From: Pilasporangium apinafurcum
Taxonomy: Eukaryota > Oomycota > Peronosporomycetes > Pythiales > Pythiaceae
NCBI GenBank assembly: GCA_001600495.1
Contig: BCKE01000001.1
Location: 15,715 to 79,714 of the forward strand
DNA: 64,000 nt
Direction: 5' to 3'
This document shows positions 1 through 9,986 of the stretch, piece after piece; the stretch's first letter is position 1; each line of letters begins with the position of its first letter. The notes under the pieces are model-generated. The model did no database searches and was not told where the DNA came from. It worked only from the letters and a program-made list of their open reading frames with translations. The position numbers and the translations under genes are program-made.

Positions 1-918
1 AATACATTAAGAGGGAAAATAGTCAGAAATACATAGTTGCATATAAATACATGTGTAAAGGAAGAAAGTAGAAAGATGATCGTAATCAGATTAGGAAAAC
101 ATGCATTCAANGGGAGCTTAGATGTAGTGCTAGCGAACTAAGTCCTCCATCTAATTCACTTTTCATTTTGCCATCAAGTTGCCACCTCCGCCCACCAACG
201 TCCTTGAAGTTCTTCGTATTTCGGCCAATCAGAATCCGTCAAATCGACTTTTGTCCAATCAGCGTCTCGGAAACCAAGTAATCGTCACATCGACTTTCGT
301 CCAACCATCGTCTCGGAAACCAAGTAATCGTCACAAGTTATCCATAACCGGATGGATCCAAAAGGTCAAAACCCGATTCGGTTATAAAAGCTGAATACGG
401 GTATGGCATTTTCGAACCCACTGAGATAATTCGTGTGGGTCACAAATCTTCATTCAACTTGGATAGTGACCATTTCAGTGTCACTTTATCGCAGTAAAAG
501 CAGTGCATGCATGCGACAAATGAAGATGTTGTGGGTAGTTTGGATAGGGACTTGAGGATTTGCTTCGCTTGTATCCATGCACACGGGGACATGCCATCGA
601 CGTCGCCCTTGAAGACGATCGAACGTATCAGAAATTACTGTTTTTACTAGACCGGGATACTTGCCGATAGAAATAGAATAGGACATTTGTTGGGTCTTGG
701 TGGGTATTGATAAAAGAATAGTGTCACAGAAAATACTAATGTTATTGTGAAAATAGAATTTAAAATACTAAAATTTTAAAATTTATTCATATATCAATTT
801 AAGAGTTATGTACAGTATTCTCGTAATTAACGAATTGGGTCAATTCATTTGCAGATATCGTCTTTGCAGTTCGAGGGGGAATAACTTCATTGGAAGCAAG
901 TGACGGAGGGTTCGCAGG
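1..918. other. Upstream region of SmD1, no secure gene
   Basis: No secure gene is seen. An open stretch at 179-394 (+) lies over a tandem duplication and reads as repeat-derived. Short open frames on both strands at about 507-686 show no recognisable domain. The right part (from about 720) is AT-rich and probably holds the SmD1 promoter, including an inverted repeat at 832-846. Position 111 is an ambiguous base. Confidence 0.5.
243..334. repeat. Tandem duplication, two 46-base units
   Basis: Positions 243-288 and 289-334 are two adjacent copies of a 46-base unit differing at only a few bases. Each begins ATCGACTT and ends AATCGTCAC, and the first copy holds a CCAAT motif. A degraded part of the unit seems to precede them from about 222. 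Confidence 0.85.
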
Positions 919-1465
919 ATGAAGCTCGTTCGGTGCGTTTAGCCGTTCTCGCTTGCAATGTATCGCGATGTGGAGTGCTCTCTGCTCCTGCCTCACGCCA
1001 CCACCCTATTATACGATCCAGATATGTTAATAATTGTTTTATCTACCAGGTTTTTGATGAAGCTGTCGAATGAAACAGTGACTATTGAGCTTAAAAATGG
1101 CACCATCGTGCATGGCACGATTACTGGTTGGTGTCAAAAAATTATTATATTTATGTGTTGTCGCTGCTTAGCACTAATGCACATTTGTCTGTTGTGTTGG
1201 GATATACTCAGGTGTCGACATCAGTATGAACACACACTTGAAGGCCGTGAAAATGACTGTCAAAGGAAAAAATCCTGTGAGTTTGGATTCCTTAAGTATT
1301 CGAGGGAACAATATCCGCTACTATATACTTCCGGATTCGCTCAATCTCGATACGCTCTTGATCGATGATACGCCGAAAGAGAAGGTGAAGGCCGGCGCTC
1401 CTGCTGCAGGCGGTCGTGGCCGTGGTAGAGGCCGTGGGCGAGGACGAGGTCGTGCACGTCCATGA
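919..1465 (+). CDS. SNRPD1: Small nuclear ribonucleoprotein SmD1
   Basis: Core Sm-ring protein of spliceosomal U snRNPs, acting in the nucleus after cytoplasmic snRNP assembly. Exons are 919-932, 1050-1126 and 1212-1465, giving 114 residues. The Sm1 motif ([20 protein letters not shown]) and the Sm2 motif ([15 protein letters not shown]) are intact, and the C-terminus is a Gly-Arg tail typical of SmD1, the usual target of arginine methylation. The start was chosen because the 14-base first exon restores the family N-terminus MKLVRFLMKLS; the donor is GTGCGT and the acceptor is CCAG. Length matches the family (about 115-120). Certain as SmD1. Confidence 0.95.
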
Positions 1466-1857
1466 TTGTGAATGCGATAAACTGATTGTCGTATGAACTA
1501 TAATCACACGTATACTGGGTGCGATGGGGATTGAAGAAGACAACAAAATCATTTGGGGATTTCTGTCAGTAAGTAGGCGAAGCGTCGCAGCACGCGTTGG
1601 CTTTCGCTGAGCAATAATCGCAGAGAGCCTGCTTTTCTTAAATTAAAATGGCTTTTGTTCATGTGCGTCAATGGAATTTGCTTGGGTTTGCTGGAATGTG
1701 TAGAAGTCTATATGTCTTCATCTCATGTGATCTTAGCAGCAACGCTTGTATCTATTTGCCATAAGCTCCACTCGTTGCTTTGGAATGTTGCCATTCGTAC
1801 TTAGTAGGATGGCAAGTGGATTGGAGCCAATCAGAAAAATAACAACAGACAAGCAAG

Positions 1858-2881
1858 ATGACAGCGCAGAGCAAGCGAAAGGCAACGACAGAGGCTGAAG
1901 CCGCCAGCAGCTTCTTAGAGGATGCCCAACGGTCGGTTGATTTTCTCTTCTCCCCACAAGTTGTGCTTCCAGGAGATGATGTCACCGCAGTTTTGACGAA
2001 AACCACACGGCGCGTCAAGATTGGCGCCGGTCTGAAGCAACTCACGGATGGCCGAATCGTCTGTACCAATGCTGGCGTGCTCCGCTATCGCCCTGCCAAT
2101 CGTTACTGGGTGGATTTCAACCACAAGAGAGTATGTGTGTGATTACAAGGATGCAGAGACTTGTATACTAATGGGGTTGGTTCTCTCATAGTATGTAGCT
2201 GCGCTGGATGATGGAGTGATCGGCATCATAACAGATCGCAACGCAGAGTTTTATCGCGTCAATATTGGTGCTGCGTAAGTGCTTTGTTTATATAAATGTG
2301 CGCGTAGTCACGTATATTCAATAGCTGTATCTGTGGTGTATTGTTATCGACAGGTCGAGCGTGACATTAGGAGCTCTGGCTTTTGACGGCGCCACGAAAC
2401 GAAACCGACCGAGTCTGCGGATTGGCTCACTTGTGTATGCCCGTGTTTCCAAGACCAACAAAGATCTAGAACCTGAAATTTCATGCGAAGGTATGTACAC
2501 AAGCGCGTGACGCAAAAGAACTACAAATCGCTAATGCTCAGTCTGGATGCATGATAATATATAGCACCTCCCAGCTTGACGAAGAAAGACTGGATGACGG
2601 GACTCGCGATTTACGGAGAACTGAACGACGGCTACGTGTTTAAGACGAGCATAGGTCTGACAAAGTCATTGCTGCAGGAGGACTGTATCGTGCTTTCCGC
2701 ACTGGGAAGATCCATTCCGTTTGAAATCGCCATCGGTGTAAATGGCGTCGTATGGGTAAACTCCAAGTCCACAAAGAACACGACGATCATCTGCAACGCC
2801 ATTCTCAACGCTGAGACCATGTCGCCCAACGAGATCGAGGCGATGGTGGCGCGACTTGTGGAAGAAGCGAGAGACAGTTGA
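1858..2881 (+). CDS. RRP40: Exosome complex subunit RRP40 (EXOSC3)
   Basis: RNA-binding cap subunit of the RNA exosome, which threads RNA to the ribonuclease core. Exons are 1858-2130, 2192-2274, 2354-2490 and 2565-2881; the sum divides by three and gives 269 residues. An N-terminal domain begins around VVLPGDDV. The S1 domain includes YWVDFNHKR and the signature GATKRNRP. The KH domain carries the GxNG motif (GVNG) that marks RRP40. A CCAAT box lies at 1827-1831 and a reversed one at 1820-1824. A likely poly(A) signal (AATAAA) follows the stop near 2900. CSL4, another cap subunit, lies 18 kb away. Confidence 0.94.
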
Positions 2882-3113
2882 ACAGAGCATTTGTATTCAT
2901 AATAAAGGGTAACTGAGTTTCGGAAGAGTTGGCTGAGATTGGTTGATGGTGAGTTTATATTTATCTCAAAGGCTGATAAGATCTCGTGTATGGTGGCGGA
3001 TTACATGGATGCTGACGAGATGCAAGTTACATTTTCATTTTCAGCACAAAGAGACAACACAATCCAAGACCGATTGCCTCGTCGTGTGGTTGCCGGAAGC
3101 ACAAGAGCTCAAG

Positions 3114-3821
3114 ATGATGTCAATGACGGATGACGCGAGGGGAATGATTGCTCAAGAAGAGAGAGAACTGCGACGAGTGTTTGATCATGTGGCGTCCTAT
3201 CGGCAGAAGAAGAAAATTACCGGTAATATCTCGACTTGCAAGGAGCGGCGTGCGAAGTTGGAAGCGAGCAAAGCAAACCCCGAGGTTTCGCCCGTGCTAA
3301 ATGACAAAGGATTCAAGATGACGAAAGAGGAGATCGAAGCAGAGCTGAAGAAGATTGACCAGACACTGGAGAAGTATGGGAACGAAATGAGTTTATTGCA
3401 GAACAGCACCAACAAGGTTATCAGGAGTGAGGATCTCTACGAAACTATCAAGGCGCTTGGCAAGACATGTTGCAAGAAGGAGATCAGCGACATGATCTGG
3501 GAGGCAGACGAGAATCTTGATGGGGTTGTGGACTGGGAAGAGCTCCGGGCCATGTTTAATCGCAATCTGCTCGACAAGACCGAGTTAGAGCCGGTGAATC
3601 TGTTCAACGTGGTGCAGTTCATGACGTATGACAAGAAGAACTGCGGTACTATTACCGCCGACGATACCATGGCGATCTTGTTCGCGCGCTATGGGCAATC
3701 GCAGCTAGAGATGCGCATGAAACAGCTCTTCGGGGACAGTGACGAACTGAGCTTCGTAAACTATCTGGAGCGAGTTGGGAAACAGCGGCGCTCGAATGTA
3801 GAAGGTCGTAGTAAGTCTTGA
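3114..3821 (+). CDS. EF-hand calcium-binding protein
   Basis: Predicted calmodulin-superfamily protein of 235 residues if it starts at 3114. One canonical EF-hand loop is clear at residues 132-143 (D-E-N-L-D-G-V-V-D-W-E-E, with acidic ligands at 1, 5, 9 and 12). A second EF-like helix-loop-helix (DKKNCGTITADD) is degenerate. The N-terminal third is lysine/glutamate-rich and probably helical. The frame stays open back to 2943, so a longer N-terminus or an unseen upstream exon is possible; the Met at 3114 was picked because the upstream residues look non-coding. Partner and role are not evident. An ATTGG box sits at 2938-2942. Confidence 0.75.
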   Translation: MMSMTDDARGMIAQEERELRRVFDHVASYRQKKKITGNISTCKERRAKLEASKANPEVSPVLNDKGFKMTKEEIEAELKKIDQTLEKYGNEMSLLQNSTNKVIRSEDLYETIKALGKTCCKKEISDMIWEADENLDGVVDWEELRAMFNRNLLDKTELEPVNLFNVVQFMTYDKKNCGTITADDTMAILFARYGQSQLEMRMKQLFGDSDELSFVNYLERVGKQRRSNVEGRSKS

Positions 3822-4307
3822 GGAGGGACCTCTACTTGCGTAGACTCTGACGCAGAAACAAGTAGGGAGGCGCTAACTTATTCATATTGATATCACTTTC
3901 TCCCTCCACATGTGTGCATGTGTTGTTGAGTCACTTATCGATGATTTACGCTCCTCTGTTTCGTCTCTAGCAACAGCACAAGAGTGATTCATCATGTCAC
4001 ACTCATATCCGTAGCTATGATAGTCACGGACGGTGAAAGTGAGCTGACAATTTAAGGTGCGATAACGATTAACCAACAGCGACAATTATCAAAATCTAAC
4101 TGGCAGCTACTCGTTCAAGCCGTGCACCATCTAAAGCTTAAAAAGAAATCACGATACCCTTAATTTCCCTGTTGAACGATGCGTTCATATTAATTTGAAA
4201 ACAATGCTTAGAAACCCACAAGAACAAAGCAGAATACCTTTCTAAGCAATCACGAGTCTACTTACTCATGCATGTTACCTACAAGAAAATGTGTCTTTCG
4301 GAAAAGC
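3822..4307. other. Convergent intergenic region
   Basis: This 486-base gap lies between the 3' ends of the EF-hand gene and VDAC-1. No open frame with coding character and no RNA gene were recognised. Confidence 0.6.
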
Positions 4308-5159
4308 TTAACCAAGCGTCAGGCCGATGCCGAACTTGTGCGAGTCACCTTCAAAGTTCTTGGCGTCCACATGCACACTCGTGGTCAGCGTCACGTACGG
4401 GCGGATGGTCTGGATCGAAGCCAAGGACACAAATCCTTCCGAGTCGATTTTGCCGGCGTACGTCGTGTCGGAGTCGGCCCTGTATCGGCCACCGACGTGA
4501 AGCTTGTTGGAGGCCGACTTCAGGTCATAGTCCAGCACCGCCGCGTAGATGGTCTGGGGCGACAACTTGTGGTGGAACGAGGCCGAAACGGCAGCGAAGT
4601 TCTTCTTCGTGATCAACGAAGTGGTGAAGTCAGCACCAGAGTACGACACACCGACGTTGTGCTCAGTGATAGCCGACTTGTCAATGTTGAAGGCAGTTTG
4701 ACCACCAATGGCAAAGTTATCCTGCACGATGACACCAGCCGCCTTGACGTTGTTACCGACAAAGTCCGCTTCAGTGTTGAAAGAGAACTTGGCCTGCTTG
4801 TACTCGGCACCAATCACACCGACCTGCTTGGCGCTGGCGTTCTTGGCCACCGAGCCGTCTTCTAACTTGAAGGTCAAGTTGAGTCCCTTGGTAAGGACAT
4901 TCGGCAGTTCCGCTTCGGTGATCAGACGGCCCTGGGTGGTGATCTGCAGCTTCTTGAAAACCACGCCGCTGGTGTCGTGCGTGAAGCCGCCCGAAACCTT
5001 GGCCAAGATGGCCTTGTTGGCGTTCAGCGCGCCCTCCGTGGTGAAGGTGACGCCATTCGCGGCCTTACTTTTGATCTTGAGCTTACGAGTGTAGTCGTAG
5101 TCGTCGTTGAGGACGTTGTCCGCGGTCTTGGCGAGATCCTTGAAGAGCACAGCCACCAT
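4308..5159 (-). CDS. VDAC: Mitochondrial outer-membrane porin VDAC, copy 1
   Basis: Voltage-dependent anion channel, a 19-strand beta barrel passing ATP, ADP and metabolites through the mitochondrial outer membrane. It is intronless, 283 residues, the usual family length. The N-terminus (MVAVLFKDLAKTADNVLNDD, then YDYTRKLKIKSK) is the voltage-sensing helix followed by the first strand, and the C-terminus ends GIGLTLG as in the paralogue. Met at 5159 is chosen over an upstream in-frame Met because it aligns with the start of copy 2. It is divergent from VDAC copy 2, with which it shares a 647-base intergenic region. Confidence 0.93.
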   Translation of the reverse strand: MVAVLFKDLAKTADNVLNDDYDYTRKLKIKSKAANGVTFTTEGALNANKAILAKVSGGFTHDTSGVVFKKLQITTQGRLITEAELPNVLTKGLNLTFKLEDGSVAKNASAKQVGVIGAEYKQAKFSFNTEADFVGNNVKAAGVIVQDNFAIGGQTAFNIDKSAITEHNVGVSYSGADFTTSLITKKNFAAVSASFHHKLSPQTIYAAVLDYDLKSASNKLHVGGRYRADSDTTYAGKIDSEGFVSLASIQTIRPYVTLTTSVHVDAKNFEGDSHKFGIGLTLG

Positions 5160-5806
5160 TGTCACTTCCGGTCGTTCCTGGTTGGTTTCCTTCCTCTTCC
5201 GAAATGGAGAAGAGCGCTCAGCCTCACACACAGACACGCAATAAAATGCTTATCACCCCCTCTTTCTGCCGAGTTTTTACAATCCTCACCCCCTTCAAAT
5301 CTGATGCTGCCACCCACCACCTCGTAAAAAGGCGTAATTACGTTTATAAATACAGTTTCCAACTGACAAAGTACGAAATGACGTTGAGGTTACCAGAATC
5401 GAGTGTAATTTGGTCTGTAACAAAAGTTTGCAGCACCACCATAATACTGGGAACATCGTTTGTTATGTGAGAATTCTTAGTATATATGACGAAGCATATT
5501 CATCATGCATATCAAGAACACGTGTACACAAATCTACGGGTGTGGGGAGTAGCCAGATGCCTCTAAACATCTGGACATGAAGTAAAAACCTACAGCCGTT
5601 CGGTATTGAAGCTGAAAGTGATAAGGAAAAAGGAAGATGAGAGTGAGAAGAACCTCATAACACAACCAAACCAAGCGCTTTGATTGGCAGATAGGTTGAA
5701 TCTCATATATCGTACTTAAGAGAACTGTATTTCGTGATTCCCCCCCTTCGACCCGTGTCATTCGCCAAAAAGATCAAGAAGACCGAGACGCGAGCAAACA
5801 AGAAGG
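5160..5806. promoter_or_regulatory. Shared intergenic region of the two VDAC genes
   Basis: This divergent promoter region lies between the start codons of VDAC copies 1 and 2. An ATTGG (reverse CCAAT) box is at 5683-5687, about 120 bases before the copy 2 start. The side nearest copy 1 is pyrimidine-rich on the + strand. No gene was seen. Confidence 0.5.
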
Positions 5807-6655
5807 ATGGTGGTGCTGTACAAGGATATCGCCAAGACTGACGAAAATGTCCTTAAGGATGACTACGACTATTCCCGCAAGCTCAAGATCAAGACTACTG
5901 CGTCTAACGGTGTCTCCTTCACCACCGAAGGTGAAATGGGTAGCAACAAGTCCATCCTCGCCAAGCTTACGGGCGCGTTCACACACAGCTCCTCGGGCGT
6001 TGTCATCAAGAAGTTGCAAGTGACTACTCACGGCCGATTGATCACGGAGGCCGAATTGCCCAACGTTTTCACCCATGGATTGAAGCTAACTGCCAAGGTT
6101 GAAGATGGATCTTCAGCCAAGAACGCTAGTGCCAAGCGTGTAGGTGTGTTTGGCGCGGAATACGTCCAACGCAACTACTCGGTTGAAGGCTCAGTTGATG
6201 TGGGGCAAAACACTATCCGTGAATCTGCTGTCTACGGCTATGATAATGTTCTGGTTGGTGCCCAGGCTGCCTTCTCTCTGGATAAGTCTGCTTTCACGGA
6301 CCACAATGTTGCCTTGAGCTACCGTGGTAGCGATTTCGCTGCCACCGTGCAAACCAAGAAGAAGTTCAACGTACTCACAGGTTCGTTCCACCACCATTTG
6401 TCCAAGGATACGGTGTACGCTGCCATTTTTGACTACAACTTGAAGTCTGGCCACAATCATCTCACCGTTGGTGGGCGTTACAAGGCTGACCACTTGACCA
6501 CGTACGCTGGGAAAGTAGAATCGGACGGTCATGTGTCATTGGCGTTGGTGCAAAAGATCCGTCCATTCTTGTCGTTGACCACTAGCGCTCACATCGACGC
6601 CAAGAACTTCGATGGTGATGCCCACAAGTTCGGCATTGGTCTCACTTTGGGTTAA
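5807..6655 (+). CDS. VDAC: Mitochondrial outer-membrane porin VDAC, copy 2
   Basis: This is an intronless 282-residue VDAC paralogue of the gene at 4308-5159. It starts MVVLYKDIAKTDENVLKDD and keeps the same barrel framework throughout (FTTEGEMGSNKSILAKLTG, then DGHVSLALVQKIRPFLSLTT, with end GIGLTLG). Differences are spread along the whole length rather than clustered, so the duplication is not recent and both copies appear intact. Role as for copy 1: metabolite channel in the outer mitochondrial membrane. Head-to-head arrangement suggests duplication by inversion. Confidence 0.93.
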   Translation: MVVLYKDIAKTDENVLKDDYDYSRKLKIKTTASNGVSFTTEGEMGSNKSILAKLTGAFTHSSSGVVIKKLQVTTHGRLITEAELPNVFTHGLKLTAKVEDGSSAKNASAKRVGVFGAEYVQRNYSVEGSVDVGQNTIRESAVYGYDNVLVGAQAAFSLDKSAFTDHNVALSYRGSDFAATVQTKKKFNVLTGSFHHHLSKDTVYAAIFDYNLKSGHNHLTVGGRYKADHLTTYAGKVESDGHVSLALVQKIRPFLSLTTSAHIDAKNFDGDAHKFGIGLTLG

Positions 6656-6962
6656 GCGAGCTACAGTAGAACGTACTCGGAAGTTATCATGGATTGCATG
6701 CAAACTGACGTTTCGTTATAAAGATATGTTTTCATCCAATTCATGCACACAAAAAGACTATTTGACGTATTGATTATTTGCATTTGTGGGTCAACTGACG
6801 GGTTGAGCAGACAGGGCAATTATCCAAACCCGTATCATCTGAGCCCATGTTGTAATCCCAATAATGTTGCGTATCCGCACCATAATCATTTTGATGGAAA
6901 TGTATCATAGACAAATCCAGAAGTTCCATCCAAAAGGTCAACGAGTTTGAACGAGAAAGACG

Positions 6963-7996
6963 ATGAGTGATACCGATCGGTTTGATGCACTGTTGATGAA
7001 TATTGCGCAGACACAGCGCGGGATCGAACCGCTATTGGACACGGTTTTCTCCTTTCTGCGTCGCAAAACGGATTTTTTCTCGGGCGCGTCACCTGAAGTC
7101 ATTGAAGAAACTATCCTAAAATGCGTACGCAAACAAGCGGCGTTGGCGGAAAAAGACCAGTTTTATAAGAAGCAACAAGAAGAAGAAAAGCGAAAGCAAC
7201 GCGAAAAGAAGCAGGCTGAAGAGGCACTTAGGAAGAAGCAGAAGAAGGAAGCTGAGAGTGTTCCACGTTTTGAAGAAATCACCGACGACGACCAAGCGCT
7301 TGCTCCACAAGCAGTCAGTAAAGAGACGTCTCAGAAAGAAACGACAGTTGCTGACACAAAGAGATCGAAAGACGATGGGGACGATGAAGATAATGGGCCA
7401 CGTAAAGTTATTTATGTTGTATTGAACTGAGTCACCAAGGAGATGATGAAACAACTGATTGAATCTTTTGCTTATGGGAATTTGTAGCGCTTATTGGGAA
7501 TGGTGGACATACTGACAAATATGTGTGGACTCAGACTCTGCAGGAAGCACAAGTCAACTTTGCTGTTCCTGATGGCACGACGTCAAAACAAGTATCGGCG
7601 ACGATTACTGCCACGAAATTGAAGGTTGGATTAGTGGGCAAGGAGCCTTTCGTTGATGGGCTCCTCCATAAGCGAGTGAAAGTGGACGACAGCTTCTGGA
7701 CGTTGGAGGATGGCAACCGTATTTGCGTCTATCTCCAGAAGGAAAACCAAATGGAGTGGTGGCGGACGATCATTCAGGGCGACCCAGAAATTGACACCAA
7801 AAAAGTACAGCCGGAAAATTCAAAACTGGCCGATTTGGACGCTGACACACGTTCCACGGTGGAGAAAATGATGTTTGATCAACGCCAGAAATCTCTTGGA
7901 CTTCCGACCAGTGACGACATGCAGAAGCAGGAGATCTTGAAGAAATTCATGGCGCAGCATCCCGAGATGGATTTTAGCAAAGCCAAAATTAATTGA
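6963..7996 (+). CDS. NUDC: Nuclear movement protein NudC
   Basis: Co-chaperone acting with Hsp90 on dynein/dynactin and WD40 clients. Exons are 6963-7401 and 7488-7996, giving 315 residues. The N-terminal helical NudC region (MSDTDRFDALLMNIAQTQRG) is followed by a strongly charged coiled coil at about 55-100 and an acidic linker. The CS/p23-like domain begins at YVWTQTLQEAQVNFAVP and contains VKVDDSFWTLEDG. The C-terminus has the family helix (DMQKQEILKKFMAQHPEMDFS). Intron: GTAAAG to TAG; the joined frame yields GPPLIGNGGHTDKYVW, matching the family. Confidence 0.93.
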
Positions 7997-8193
7997 GAGC
8001 GATACATCCATATTTGAGTGTCTAAAATTTGTTTCTTTTTGTCCATTTTATCGTGAGTGTTCTATATATTAGCTGGTTAGCATAGCACTTATCTGCACTA
8101 AGAATAGTATCAATAGCGCGGGAAGAATTGCTGTTCGAAGACGAAAACCGATGCGTTCATTTCGAAAGTGCTGTAACGTAGTGATTCATTGCC

Positions 8194-8967
8194 ATGGCTG
8201 GGCGTCACAACCATCAGCAAACCTCCATAATCTTGGGATATGATCGAATTGAATATCAAAGCAGTGCTGTCGCGATGAACGAATCTATTGGGAAAGGTGG
8301 CTCCAACCAGTCATCACACAGAACTTCGGATAATTTGAACAAGGAATGCCATGTTCAATTTGGAGAGCCAGGAAAGAAGCGCGATTTTACAATCTCCAGC
8401 AAGTTAGCTGATCCAACCGGCCAGCTTCATTTGTACAGGGGCAAGTTGAGCACTGCCAATGCAGATCTGCTCAAACACACCACGGCCGCGTTTGGGAATG
8501 ATGTTGCTCCGTACGTTACCTCGACTGGGTTGGCCACGCAGTGGAATCGAGAAGCTGTCCAAGAAACTATTGCTTTGCGGAACGACATTCGCAAACGTAC
8601 AGGTCCACGCCCCACTAGAGGGATTTCGTTCGACGATGAAGTGGAATACGTTTCAGAAAGCAAGAGTGCATACGAAAACAAAATCAAAAACTATAAGCCA
8701 TCAATCATGGCCGAATCGGTCAAGAATGGTAAGTTAGAGCGCTTTGTGTGATCTTTTGTAGCTAGAAAGTGAGAGTGACTTGATCCGGTCTTGTTTGATT
8801 GTTGATGAGTAGATCTCCGTGCAACTCATTTCTCGCTTGGCCATGAGAAGCTAGATTATCGGCTATCCAGCCATATTGATCGATTATCACCAGAAGAATT
8901 TACCAACTGCGCGACACGTCAGCCTCCGCTGCATGATCTGAAAAAGTCAACTGTTGAGATCACATAG
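8194..8967 (+). CDS. Probable axonemal (microtubule-inner type) protein
   Basis: Unassigned 229-residue protein. Exons are 8194-8728 and 8813-8967 (donor GGTAAGT, acceptor GTAG). It has no catalytic domain. Short repeated motifs of the style FDDEVEYVSESKSAYENK and RATHFSLGHEKLDYRLSS resemble those of small ciliary and sperm-tail proteins that line microtubule walls; this is a resemblance by eye, not a family match. Polar, serine-rich N-terminus with no signal or membrane segment. The presence of SPAG1 in the same window fits an organism with flagellated stages. Confidence 0.55.
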
Positions 8968-9082
8968 AACTCAGCTGTGCAATTCATAATACACAGAGCT
9001 CAGTTTCATCCTGGAAATGATATTATTACGTGCATGAGTGCCTCTCAGCATTCAGTCAAAAGCAAATGAGCTAGTAGGTCGT

Positions 9083-9843
9083 CTACACATTGAAGCTCTC
9101 GCCACAACCACAGCTGCCCTTTGCGTTGGGGTTCTCAAAAACAAATTCTGAAGAGATTGGTGTCGTCTGTACAATAGCACATTCCCCATAATTCCGTTAG
9201 TTCCTCTTAGTAGAACCAGCAAAAGCAATAGCAACAAGAGCTGACTCTACCTGAAAGTCCATGGTTGTCCCCACAACATGGAACAGTGCTTTAGGCTCTA
9301 TGAAAACACGGACACCTGCAAGAAAAACGTCGACAAACACGAATGTGGGAGCTGAAACTTCACGTACGAGTTGCAAACTACCCGCCTAGGTTCTTACCAT
9401 TCTCACACACTTCCTCTTCAAATTTTTCTTTCTTTTCTGCGTAGTTCATCGTATATGATAGGCCATTGCAGCCACCTGATAGACGCAAATTTAAATGCAA
9501 TCTCAGTACATTTCAATAATTTCTCCTCCATTAATCAGCGATCAACACGTACGAGTTCTGACGCCTAGCCGAATCCCAAGCGCATCTGGTTTGTTCGTCA
9601 ATAATTCTCGAATGCGTTCTGCTGCTGCTGGTGTCTACATAGATTAAAATTGCACAATGAAAAGTGAGATAGACGCGGTCTTGGAGTTTAACAAAGAAAC
9701 GATTTCAACCGTACGAGCTTCAACGGAGGTGGGAGTTCTCGGCGTCGACGCGTGGTGGGTGCCTCCACGGCAACAGTCGATAACAGGCGCCGTTGCGGAT
9801 GGAAAGCAGCCAACCGCGTGATGCATCGCGTCAAAGCACTCAT
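9083..9843 (-). CDS. ISCA1: Mitochondrial iron-sulfur cluster assembly protein ISCA1
   Basis: A-type Fe-S carrier of the mitochondrial matrix, needed for maturing [4Fe-4S] enzymes. Five exons read on the minus strand: 9843-9715, 9634-9553, 9475-9398, 9315-9251 and 9166-9083; the sum is 438 bases, giving 145 residues. The first exon is Arg-rich and lacks acidic residues at the start (SALTRCITRLAAFHPQRR), fitting a mitochondrial presequence. The HesB domain follows with the three cluster cysteines in GCNG and SCGCGESF. It is among the most intron-rich genes here for its size. The closest neighbour is an unrelated membrane-anchored protein on the same strand. Confidence 0.93.
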
Positions 9844-9986
9844 GATTCCACACACTTGCTTTAGTAGCTTCTGGACGTTTTGGAGAATTCTCACGACTGT
9901 GTTGTCATGGAAATACCACTGGAACAGTTTCCAAACACAGTACATATCGCATTTATCAGATATAAATTGATAAAATAACGGCCATG

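Noticed and set aside
4272-4865. 197-codon plus-strand open frame
   Set aside because: Antisense shadow of VDAC copy 1; repeated charged residues come from the opposite codons.
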